From Cyclospora cayetanensis (lineage: Eukaryota > Apicomplexa > Conoidasida > Eucoccidiorida > Eimeriidae), in assembly GCF_002999335.1 (NCBI RefSeq), contig NW_020312106.1, positions 27,729 to 91,728 of the forward strand: a stretch of DNA of 64,000 bases, in the 5' to 3' direction. The translations under genes were made by a program, and so were the position numbers. The notes beneath the pieces were generated by a model. That model worked only from the letters and a program-made list of their open reading frames with translations. It was not told the origin of the DNA and did no database searches. Each line of letters begins with the position of its first letter. Within the stretch, counting starts at the first letter, position 1. Below are positions 23,273 through 33,600 of this stretch, piece after piece.

Positions 23273-23554
23273 TCAGTTGTGTTGCTCGGGGTTAGGAGCG
23301 CCAGGCGAAGTGGGAGAGCCCCCTGCGCCTACTGGAATCGCTTGGTGGAGAATTTGTGATATCTCCACGACTATCTTTTTCTCATCTGCCGACCCACGCG
23401 AAAGAATGAGTGGCGCTAATCGGTCGACTTTAACTATGTACCCCACCGTACAGCCGCGGGCGATTAGATTCTGCTGTACGCTTGCAATATGCTTCTGGAC
23501 ACCGCGCTTAAGCAGAGCCAGGGGTAGGTACAGCCCCAGGAGACCATGTTTCAC
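23273..23554 (-). CDS. Short hypothetical ORF, doubtful
   Basis: A 93-codon frame starting at ATG 23554. Its middle (HIASVQQNLIARGCTVGYIV, then VDRLAPLILSRGSADEKKIV) has ordinary amino-acid composition without repeats, unlike chance frames nearby. It ends in a Gly/Pro/Ser-rich tail. I do not recognise a family. It stands at the edge of the AT-richer, retroelement-containing block, so it may be a remnant of a larger gene or element rather than a complete gene. Confidence 0.25.
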   Translation of the reverse strand: MKHGLLGLYLPLALLKRGVQKHIASVQQNLIARGCTVGYIVKVDRLAPLILSRGSADEKKIVVEISQILHQAIPVGAGGSPTSPGAPNPEQHN

Positions 23555-24411
23555 CGTCTAATAAACTTTGAATCGTGTGTACCTACTGGTCGTTGTGGTC
23601 ACTTGTAGCGTCCTCTAGCCTCTTCACGCCCGACGCTGAATGCTTGCGTTACGAAAAGGCCTCCCCAAAAGATATTGCGAACGCAGCAGCAAGGACCTGA
23701 TGCCCTCGAAATCACATGGAGGATTCCCTTGAGTAACCGGCGTGTACCTTCCCGAGCTGCTCTCATGGCCGCAGACTCGCAATACAGGGGCGCAGCACTG
23801 AGCGCACATCTGCAGATAATGGAGTACCCACTTGCAGGAACGTCAGCTGCATGCGCACAATGTATCCAAGCTTCATGGCTTAGTAATGATATCCACCCTG
23901 GATAGTTGCTGGTAACCGCGGCTATAGAGAACAGAGCCCAGGCTGTAGCGGGCTCAGTTATACTTAGCTACCATTTCTCTTAAACTATTTGTATATCGCT
24001 AAGAATTAGTTTTAAATTGAATACTGGTTTTATTTTTAGATATCTTATTCATAGGGATTGAGCGTGCGCTCTATACAAAAAATCGAAAGGTTGTGTGTGT
24101 GTGCACTAGATCTTTGGCGCAACTAGCTCAAAATGCTCGGATTGATTAGAGATGGTAACAGACATCCTACCCGTCCCTCTCCTTTCATGTCTAAAGACTG
24201 AGGAACTCGAGAAGGGGAAGGAGGGAGCTCTTTTGAAGGAACACTACACGACTTTTTATTAGGTCTCATTGAGTCCTCTCCCGCCCCAGACAACGACGCG
24301 TTTTAGAGATGTTTGACCCCAGACTCGATTAAAAAGGTCATGGTAAGGTACTGAGTAAGTACCAAAAGAACTCACTCCCATTTGTGCCCGCACCTCTCAG
24401 TTGCCGACAAG

Positions 24412-24640
24412 AGGCGAGAGGGGCAGCTAGCGTCTGGGTAGCTCCACCCTCTACGCACTCTCAGCATTCACAGCTAAATGCACACAGCATCGAGCGCATA
24501 CGCACGCAGCGCGCATTTTTGCATTGAGCCCAAAATTATGCGATAAAGACGATGTACGAACAGCTAAAGGCCAATTCTGTACGAATTCTTGCCTAAACTA
24601 TCTACTGTAGTACAAAGTGATTTAGTGTAGCTTCGCCTGA
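24412..24640. repeat. LTR-like repeat, copy A (3' LTR of the minus-strand element)
   Basis: This segment aligns with 29017-29252 in the same orientation. Shared blocks include CACCCTCTA, AGCATTCACA, CTAA, AGCAT, TTCT-TAC--AATTCT and TAGTAC-AAGTG in the same order. By eye, identity in the first hundred bases is around two thirds or a little more. It lies downstream of the integrase-like remnant when read on the minus strand. Confidence 0.6.
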
Positions 24641-25175
24641 TACATCTTCCACCCAGCGCTTAAAGCACATTCCCACGTAATCCGCATCTGCACTTCCAGA
24701 CCAAATGCGTGCAGGGCAGCTGAAGAGTTCCTGCCTCGGCGTCAACACTCAGCCAGGCAGAGAGATGAAAACACAGTGCAAATGAGAAAACAAGCCCTGC
24801 AACCAGCGTAAAAGTGAAAGCTAAGGAAGTAAAAACAAACCGGTAAGCTAAAAACAAACAAGGAACCAAGCCAACACGACAGCGACAGCGCATTGGTGGC
24901 TGTCTTCCAAAGAAAAATGTCCTGGCCTCCCACGAGAAAACAGGTACAAGAAGACTGAGTGAAGGAAACAAAATCACACACTTGTGCAGCAGTGCGAGTC
25001 TGCAGCGTTGTCTTTCATCGAGCAATCCCTGCAAGCCAACGTAGCGGCCACGTGCAGCGTATTTGATTTAAAGCCCCTGACGAGGCAAAAGAGAGAATGC
25101 AGGGTCACATACCTGAGAGTTTCTCCGCGTATACCTGTGCCTAAGGAGCACTTTAACAAAAATAGCCCAAAGCGC

Positions 25176-25556
25176 TTAAGTCATATCCGTTAATTGAGGT
25201 AAGGTTTGCAGCCAGAACATGCGCTGGCTAAGGACGAATACCAAGGAACTCCAGGAATATTGGTCATGCGTACCGGCATTGTTAACCAAACAGAGCCGCG
25301 AATTTCTGCAGCACGCAACGAAATCTGCGAATAATTTTGGCCACATCCACGCAATTGCACTACAGTTTTGTCTAGTGTATCCTCGGAGGCCGGGATCAGG
25401 TGAACTTTGCCGCATTAGTTGGTGGCAACCTGGGCGTGACAGTGCACACTCCTGTGCCGCAGGACTCAGCCCAGACCACCACAAAATCCCTGCGTGGTTT
25501 TTTTTATTGTGAATTTGATCATTACTCGAAAAGTTACGATCCTGTACATTGTGCAA
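25176..25556 (-). pseudogene. Integrase zinc-binding (H2C2) domain remnant
   Basis: The frame contains DPGLRGYTRQNCSAIAWMWP, then KLFADFVACCRNSRLCLVN. This matches the pattern of the retroviral-type integrase H2C2 domain: a GHLG-T-like start, a WP-M helix, and C-x2-C spacing in the last segment with 'CRLCL'. The leading histidines are not clearly preserved, and the DDE core expected next is not visible. It is a broken copy. Confidence 0.6.
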
Positions 25557-26324
25557 AACGGCAATGCGAGGCGAAGCGGCAATGGCCAGACGACAGTGTC
25601 CCCGCTTTGTATTAAATCACAGCAGACCATTCTCGGAATCGTAGTGCTTCACACTGCTTCAGCTCTTCTGGGTTTTGGAGATATTAGCCGGAGCATACTT
25701 GTCAAAAACAAGGGACGCAGGCAGGTTCGATAGAAACCGTAACTTATCGTAGACAAACGCTGTTGCGCTGCACAAAAATGAAGCACTGGGGGGCCCGCGA
25801 GAGCGCGTAGATGAAACGTTGATAATTCCATGATATACCTCGTTGCAAAGTCACTCTGCACTAAGCGTTCTTGTTACTGAAGCACTCTGGCTTCACCAAG
25901 TGCTGAAAACTCGGTGGTGTACATCAATGGGTGAAGATCGATTTGGACAGTAAAATGATTCCCATGTGCCAGCATTTCCACGTCCCGTTACGTCGCGCTT
26001 AGGCCTTTGTCTGGGTATGGCTACTTGGTTTCGGCGAAGCGATCAGGAAAACACGCGACAATTTGATGCTTAGAAGAAGTTCTAATGTGGGGGACAGAAA
26101 AGAACCCACCGCTTATTCACCTGCTTCGATTGTTAGCAAGAGCTGGCCCTCTTACCGAGCCAGTACTAGTGCCATATAAGGCTAAGTTGGCCGATTAGAT
26201 TTCATGTTGCAGCTCTGTCCATGGCATCGCCTGTGTCTTCTCAAGTAGGTCAATTAAGGGAGCATCAGTCAGAGCAAATTCAAGACTGAAGTATCGCTAA
26301 GAAGATGCATGCCTATAGAGCTTC

Positions 26325-26875
26325 TCAACACCCTTGGAAAAACGTGAAAATAAAGGCCACACCTTGATTGATCCAAATTGTGCCGGATCTGGCTTGATTC
26401 ATGCAACAGAAGCCCGGAATTCCAAAAGCATGGCTGTTCTCATGAGCAGCGAACATTTGCTCGCCTTCATCTAGCACTGCTTGTCTCGCAACAGCTGGAG
26501 CGCATGCCATATGTACTCTCGTGCGCTTGCACATCTTAGGATAATACTAAGCTGCCCTTTATTTGAAGAATCATTGACTGCTTGTCGAGAAGCTGATGAA
26601 AAACCCGATAATGTTCTGGTGCAGTTCACATGGGACAGAAAGAAGCTCAAACAGCACATAGTTGCAATTGAGTTTGCAAGTGCAAGTGTAGAATGCCGTT
26701 TTGTGTCTGTCGAAACACAAAAAATGGGGATCTCTCGAAAGGCAGCTATTGCGTCGAATGTCAAACACACTGTTAATACGAGTAGTCTGTCAAGTATGTG
26801 AACAGTGTGAGGCGTTAGAAAGTTGCACTTAGACATGAGCTTCCTCAGGAACTCAAAAGCATGCAGAGGTGCCAT
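26325..26875 (-). pseudogene. Reverse transcriptase domain remnant
   Basis: The minus-strand frame 26875-26471 reads AAFREIPI, then DTKRHSTLALANSIATMCCL, SFFLSHVNCTRTLSGF and, after a gap, AREYIWHALQLLRDK. This follows RT fingers/palm of Ty3/gypsy: GY-QIPI, TAF-----Y-----LPFGLSNAP-TFQR, then EHL-HL--V---L. The YxDD catalytic box is not preserved (the corresponding place reads LSIILR), so the copy is dead. 26534-26325 may continue into the thumb. Confidence 0.6.
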
Positions 26876-28479
26876 CGCCTATCGTTTTGGGGGGACAAAC
26901 ACTAGGCTGTCCCCAAAGGCACTTGTCAACTCCTGAACTTTGCCTTTCTACACATCGTCCACCTGCCACACATATACCCTTAATGCTATAGGGACTTGCA
27001 TTAATGCGGAGCATAGCTTGGGGCTCATCCCAGGATTACCTCAGTACGACGCGTTGGAAGATCAGCAGGTAGCCCGCCTGCTGGAAGCCCGTGATTACTC
27101 AGCATCTCCGCAAGCTCCTTGATATGGGCTTATTCCCCCTATTTCTCTGCCACAAGTTAAACACAAGTTTTTGGCAAGGAGTTGGTTTACAGAGTCAGGA
27201 AGACGATATTTATGCTCAGAACCGTATCATCGTGCTGCGCTCTCACCCGCCCGCATCTAGATTCTGTGCTACCTTGTTGAGATACCGACTGAACGCCACT
27301 GAGCACATACAAAACGGATGTTGCCGAGGGAATCAGGATTTGTTCTTTCCAGATTTTCTGCCGAGCTATTTTTCAAAGCAAAAAGCTGTGGATGTAGGAG
27401 CCCCTATCGCTGGGTTCACCCAGGGCATACCTACAACTGCGTTGTGGTGCACATGCACTATGCAAAGAGCACGTACCATTCTAACAGGACCCATCTGCTA
27501 TTTGGCGTGGTATATTAATGTATAAGACTTGCCAATTCTTGCATCCTGCCTCCTCTCAGCAAACTTGACTCATACTGACTGCTCTAACAAGTGAACAGGC
27601 AGGTTGCACCTCTGCAGTTTCCATATAACAGGTCCACCTCACATCAGTGTCAAGAAATGTTAGCATTTCTAGGCAGTAAATGTAAGCTTGTAGCAACGCA
27701 GAAATTGGTTCCCGTCGGCCCCCCAACTCAGCTTTCCTCTGTAGCTGCTTATCTGCGCCGCAGCTTTGTGTGGGGGCTTTCCGTTTTCCAGCTGCGTCTT
27801 CTTTGCTTGCCCAGAGGACTGCTCCCGCTAGGTTCAGTCCAGTTGTTCAAGTTCTTTTGCCTTTGCTATGCGTTCGCAGCTCTCGATTATTCGACTAATT
27901 CTCGCACAAAAGCGCATGCGTTGGGGGGGTGGGTGGCAGAGCTGCTTGAGAGCGGGAATCCCTGCTGGTTTCCGTTTGTCTTTTGCTCAGACTACATGCT
28001 AGGACCGGCTAGGACCGGTTGGCACAGCCCCACCATACATAGCCTCTAAATTCCAGCTTGAGCCTTTTTTTCATACATAGGCGCATGAGTTGGGCGCATT
28101 CGCTTCTGGGGCCTCAAGTAGCATGTGTTTTGCAAAAGCTCTAGTGGTCGGTTGATTATTCATTGTAGCGCAGCCGCTTGGGACCCCTCGATGTTAAAGT
28201 TCACGGAAGCATGAGACAACCTACTAATAAAGCTTTTGCTTGTATACGTTGTGGCTTCTGCTAACCGAAGTTTCAGGATCATCGGTATACAGATCTATTG
28301 GTAGGTTGCTTCCTTCAGTCTTCGTATTTCTCCCTCTTGGGCCGATCGCGGCATGTGATGATCATTCTAGGCTTGTATGAATCCTTGAGCTGTAGTAATC
28401 CCTGATGCCAGACAGCTTCTTCTGCTTGGATAGAGCTATAATTGAAGTACTTCGCCCTCCTATTGACATACCACAAGCA

Positions 28480-28971
28480 ACGTCCGTCTTTCTTTCCCTA
28501 AAGGCTAAGAAACGAGGTGTATGTTTAACCGGCTATAAAATCTTCTAATATTTGATAACCTATAGGATCCCCATGTTGTTCTGGCCAACATAACCTTTGC
28601 AACATATTCATGCCTATTTTCGGATGCCAGATCATACCTTCCTTGTAGCTGTTGAGCCACTGAGTTCACTTCAGCACGCGGACCGGTGTTTTCTGCCCAA
28701 ATAAGCGTTGTGCCGCCGTCTCCTTTTATCCCCTTTTCCCTAGACTGTTGCCAAAAAACTTGTCAAGTAGCCAAGTAGCTTTATCGAAATTAGATAACTT
28801 TTGTAGTATAATCGGACATCTCATTGCATCCACCGCAAGTTGATCAGTGAAGAGCAGCTGTATATGGCCATGCGGTGCTACCGACTGTAACGCTTTATCT
28901 AAGCTCTCCATACGCAAGCACGTTGCTCCAGACTCCATACACAGTTTGTAAACACACTTGAACGCTTTCAA
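28480..28971 (-). pseudogene. Gag-like fragment of the decayed retroelement
   Basis: Frame 28971-28726 (DKALQSVAPHGHIQLLFTDQ, later DKATWLLDKFFGN) ends at a stop. An adjacent shifted frame continues with coding-like composition (AQQLQGRYDLASENRHEYVA, then WGSYRLSNIRRFYSRL). The position directly after the upstream LTR-like repeat and the hydrophilic helical character suggest gag. There is no zinc knuckle and no direct motif proof, so this rests on position and on the frame-shift-linked open stretches. Confidence 0.35.
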
Positions 28972-29016
28972 GAAAACATCCTCCTTCCCCGACCCTAGAC
29001 TCTTAAAGTTCCAATA

Positions 29017-29252
29017 TGAGGGCAGAGAGGCACCTAGAATGTGTGGAGCTGCACCCTCTAAAGCTTCTTAGCATTCACATCTAACTGTACGTAGCATCTA
29101 GAGCACATGTACACAGCGTTGCCTCTGCTTGTAATTAGTCAAATTACTCTGCAATTGATCAGGTTTGTGAGCGGTCAATCCAATCAGTAACTTCTATACC
29201 AATTCTCAGCTAATGTAACTAGAATAGTACGAAGTGTTCAAGTGTGGCTCAC
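29017..29252. repeat. LTR-like repeat, copy B (5' LTR of the minus-strand element)
   Basis: Partner of copy A at 24412-24640, same orientation, with the same ordered blocks. It lies immediately upstream, on the minus strand, of the gag-like fragment. Confidence 0.6.
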
Positions 29253-30675
29253 CGCGCAGCTACACTCCCTCTTGCCTCATATCGGGGGTCGACGGGCGCG
29301 TGCAAGGAAGTGAGGGAGCACTTCAGAGAAGCGCTCACTGTCTACTAAGGTTGTAGTGAGCTTGAGGCTAAGGGTCGCTTTATAGAGACCTTAGAAAAAG
29401 AATTCCATGAAATGTAACACTACTGGCTGTGGTCGGGGCGGTGCCACCAGCAGCTTGTTCAGATTTACTTTCTTACGAATCCAGTGTCAACCCACTGCTG
29501 AGCTGGCGGCACACAAGCAAGCAGCTGGTGAGGGGATTCCTAGCGAAGGGGCCAGGAAAAGAGGAAAAAGCTCAAAGACTTCCCGCCATAGAGTCACCCA
29601 GACGCAGCGCCCATGTGGCCCCACTGTGCGCGGGTGCATTGCCGTGCAGAGCTCCTACCTCGACACAGTGAGAGCCTCCTCACACCAAGAGGAAGGGTGA
29701 CTAATCGAATTAAATCCCTGTAATACTCAACGGCAAGGTGGGCAGCTGCGCGGGCAGCACGCACAACACTTGTTCCCAAGCAACAGCAGAAACAGCAGCG
29801 GAACGCCCCAGCAGGCAGGTAGTGAGTGTCCTTGACTAGGGCAAAAAAGGACCAGCCAAAGCGGCACCCATACACACACATACATACACACACATATATA
29901 CACACACATATATACACACACATACATACACACACATACATACACACAGATACCACTAACAACCCCATACAAACACACTCGCGACGTATGGCACGCGTGC
30001 TTCCAGATGGGCGGACATCTTCTGCTGAACACGGTTTATCCCGCCTTGAAATCTAATGCGGCACAAAAAGAGAGATAATCTGGGAGCCAAAGAGACACTG
30101 CATGAAAAGACACACGTGAAAAATCCAGCACTCCGTTGCTCCCACCGACTTACCCGCGCACGCGGGGGAGAGCATCGGTTCCGCCCGCAGAGGGGCACGG
30201 GGGGCCCAACAGGCGGGTGCCTCGCATAAAGCAGCTAAAAATATCATTTTTTTGGCCTCCTTCAGGCTGTGAAGTGTTTCTTTCTCGCGAATAAAACGCC
30301 TTTGTTTTAGCAATTGCGACTGCATCCCGCCTTCCGGTGTATCGCCTTCCTACGGACCTTAGGGGCCCCGAGGAGGGCCCACGTGCCTTTTGCCGGCACT
30401 CTCCCTTTGGGCCTTGAGCGGCTCTCTGTAGAGGGCTGGAGAAACAGCATGGCGAGATGACTTAACCGTGTAGGTGCTCTCATCCGACCAGGCTGCTCGA
30501 GCACCGGTACCTCGTGCGTGGGGGGCAGTTTCCTTCCCAGTTGTTTGGCTTTTGGGGGTTGTGTTGCAGCCCTTTCTTTTCGAACCTTCGCCTTCGGCGT
30601 TTGCTCGTCTGCCTCCGCAACCCCCAGCGCTTCTGCCCCAGGGGGGCGTCTAAGCCTCTTCCCTTTCGCTTCGCC
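29253..30675. other. Spacer before CDKAL1 with a CA/TA simple repeat
   Basis: There is no supported gene. A CACACATATATACACACACATACATA simple repeat spans about 29868-29950. Frames of moderate length near 30.3-30.7 kb overlap the start of CDKAL1 on the other strand and look like shadows. Confidence 0.5.
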
Positions 30676-33600
30676 ATGCGGCTTCAGATGCAGCTCCCCC
30701 AGCGCATGCGAGACATTCCACTGCCTGCCGTCACAGCTGTCTCTGTGCTTGCGGCAGCGGCGGGGGTTGCAGGCACTCTGCATCTTTCAGGGCGTCTCAG
30801 GGAATGCCGCGTCCTCTCTTTTGTGGGGGTAGGGGCCCTTCTGGGAGCCGCTGGGGTGTATGCGTGGGGCCTCACCGGGGAAGCCTCCCAGGCCTCACCC
30901 CGCTCCAGTGGCTCTAACAGGGCGCAGGAAGTCTTGGCTGGCGGCGGCTGTTCAGAGGAGCTCGAGACGGAGGACGGCTGCTGCGGCGGCAGCTGTGGCT
31001 GTGGGGGCCCCTCCGAGGGCCCCCTTGAAGGGCAAGCATGGGCCCTGGACCCTCCTGGAGAAGCCGCGGAAGCAGCAGCAGAAACGCAAGAAAAGGACGA
31101 AGATCTGGAGGATTTGAAAAGTGCGGGAGATGAAGAGAGCGGTTTAGGCCGCGCTCCAACACCTGCAGCGTACATACAGTCCAAAGCCGCGCGGCAACGG
31201 GCCCTTGCCCGGCGCATGCAGAGGCAGAGCAGTGAAGGTGGGGTCGTTGAACACTCTCTTTCTGAAGCGAATCCAACGCTCTTGGGGGCCGAAACAAGAG
31301 CCAATGATGAGCTCTTTCTCCCGGGGCGAGCGAGGGTCTACATGAAGACATTTGGATGCTCTCACAATGTGTCAGACTCGGAATACATGCGTAAGAAGCT
31401 GAGGAATCCCGTTAAAAGCTGAGCCTTTGGAAGCCGTGGAAGAATTCGGGAGGCGAAGAGTCGGTTGTGCGGGGAAGAGGAACGGGGAAGGGGGAGGAGG
31501 AGGAGACAGGGCTTTTGACGGGGGGCAGGGGGAGAGAGGGAAGTAGGAGAAGGGAATGAGGGGAGTGGGAGAAGGGAGAGAGAGGGGAGTGGGAGAAGGG
31601 GGAGAGAGGGGAGTGGGAGAAGGGGGAGAGAGGGGAGTGGGAGAAGGGGGAGAGAGGGGAGTGGGAGAAGGGGGAGAAAGCTTTTTGTCTTTTTCTGGAG
31701 GCCCCTCCTTTGAACCGTTTCGTATCCTGTCACGAGTCAGGCGAATTCGTGTGTTTGTATGGCTGCCACCATTGGGGTTCCTGGCTGTGTGGTTCGAGGA
31801 GAGTGTTTTTGTTTGGGGGCCTGTATCTTTTTCGGCGAATAATGTAGCGCGACAGCAGTACGCAAAAAACATTTACACGACCAACTGTGTCTTTTTTTTC
31901 ACGTTGTGTGCTTGTTGCAGAGGGTTTGTTGCATGCCGCCGGCTATCAGTTCGTGGACAGCCTGGACGCTGCAGACATCTGCATCGTGAATTCGTGCACC
32001 GTGAAGAGCCCTTCCGAGTTTGCGCTGTACTCAGTCATTGAGGCAGCCCTCGGGAAGAAGGGCAGCGATTATGGCGGCTCTGATGCTCCCGGACGGACGT
32101 CATCTCGCGCGGCGAAGCGGCAGGGGGTAGCGAATACTGCAGCGAATACTGCAGCGAATACTGCAGTGGATACTGCAGCGAATACTGCAGCGGATACTGC
32201 AGCGAAGAATACTGAAGCGGATACTGAAGCGAAGAATACTGCGGTGAAGAATACTGCGGTGAAGAATACTGAAGCGAAGAATACTGCAGCGAAGAATACT
32301 GAAGCGAAGAATACTGCAGCGAAGAATACTGCAGCGAAGAATACTGCGTCTTTAGGAGAGCCTCCGTTTGCTGGACATGGAGTGGAAGGGGGCCCCCCGA
32401 GCAACCAGGGCCTGGGAGCTTCTGAGGGGGCCTCCGTGGGCCCCGTAGGCGCTGAAGCGGTGCAGCAGGGGGCACAGTCGTTGATGCAGCCTCAGGTTCC
32501 TGGAAGGCGTATTCCGTGTGTAGTGGCAGGTTGCGTGCCAGGTGGTGTTGGATCGGGGGCACGCGGCTCTCGAGCTAAAGACGGGGCCTCGTCATGGCAA
32601 GACGCGCTGCTGTCGGAGTGCTCGGTTGTGGGAGTCTCTCGCATCAGCCGTATTGTGGAGGTCGTTGAGGAGACGTTGCAGGGCCGCATTGTGCGGCTAA
32701 CCGGCGGGAAGGGGTTCGTGTGCTGCCCCTCTGTTTAGCTTTAGAGGAAAAAAAAACTTGCGCGCCTTCCTAGGCCCTCCTAGATGCTCTTTTTCTCCCT
32801 TTCTTTCTCCCTCGAGGCGCAAAGAACGGCAGGAGCTGTCTCGGGTAGCCGCGTAGACTTCACGCGGCTGCTTTGCAGGCCATGCGCGCTGCGTCTGGGT
32901 GTCTGGGAGGCTTCTACAAAATTTAGGCAGCGGTGTTAGAGGAGCGTGTTTCAGGGGCCCTTAAACGGTAGTTCCGACGGGTGCAAAGACGACTTCTTCT
33001 CTTGCTGCTGCAGGCTGCCGCCCCTCGACTTGCCTAAGATTCGGCGAAACCGACTCGTAGAAATTGTGCCAATCAGCACGGGGTGCCTTGGTAACTGTAC
33101 GTACTGCAAGACCAAGCACGCGAGGTGCGTAGCGTATGCTTGGCTCAAGCAGCACACGGCGGCTGGGGAGTGAGAGAGTGCTGCCCGTAGGGGCTCCTTG
33201 CCTTTTTCGATATGCGCAGTAGCTGCTGGCCTCATTTTTTCTGGATCGTCTCTTTCTAAGAAGCTGCATGCGTACCGGGTGTGCCCGCAGCCTTTGTAGA
33301 TATTTACGGCAGTGTTTCATCATCCGTTTGGCTAGCTTCTCCTTGGCGCCCTCTTCTCCCGGTAGAGAGAGGCTGCTACTCTGCCTGTCTGTTACTCTCT
33401 CTATCTGCTACACTGCCTGTCTGCTACTCTGCCTGTCTGTTACTCTGTCTGTCTGGTACTCTGTTTGTCTGCTACTTTGTCTGTCTGCTAGGCTCGCTGC
33501 AGGGGAAACCCGTTTTTCGGGTGCGCTTCTCATGTGTCTTATTTTTGGAGTGTCTGCTGGTTTAGGGGGGAGCTGGGAAGCTACCCGGAGGAGGTCATTG

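Larger units (their letters stand above)
24412..29252 (-). mobile_element. Decayed Ty3/gypsy-like LTR retrotransposon
   Basis: Diverged direct repeats at about 24.4-24.6 and 29.0-29.25 kb bracket a visibly AT-richer block without intact genes. Read on the minus strand, the interior holds a gag-like fragment (28.97-28.5), a reverse-transcriptase remnant (26.88-26.33) and an integrase zinc-finger remnant (25.56-25.18), the order gag-RT-IN of Ty3/gypsy elements. Every frame is broken by stops and the catalytic motifs are eroded. Length about 4.8 kb is normal for the class. The LTR ends and target-site duplication could not be fixed by eye because of divergence. Confidence 0.6.

Noticed and set aside
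25649..25861. Minus-strand frame between RT and integrase remnants as a possible RNase H
   Set aside because: No TDAS-like or E-L-A pattern visible; position alone is not evidence.
29594..30056. Cys/Val/Tyr-rich frames at 29.6-30.0 kb
   Set aside because: They coincide with the CACACATATATA simple repeat and disappear outside it.
32035..32562. Minus-strand frames rich in QYSSL or FFAAV opposite CDKAL1 exon 2
   Set aside because: Antisense of the in-frame 12/15-base repeat; sense strand is a confirmed CDKAL1 exon.
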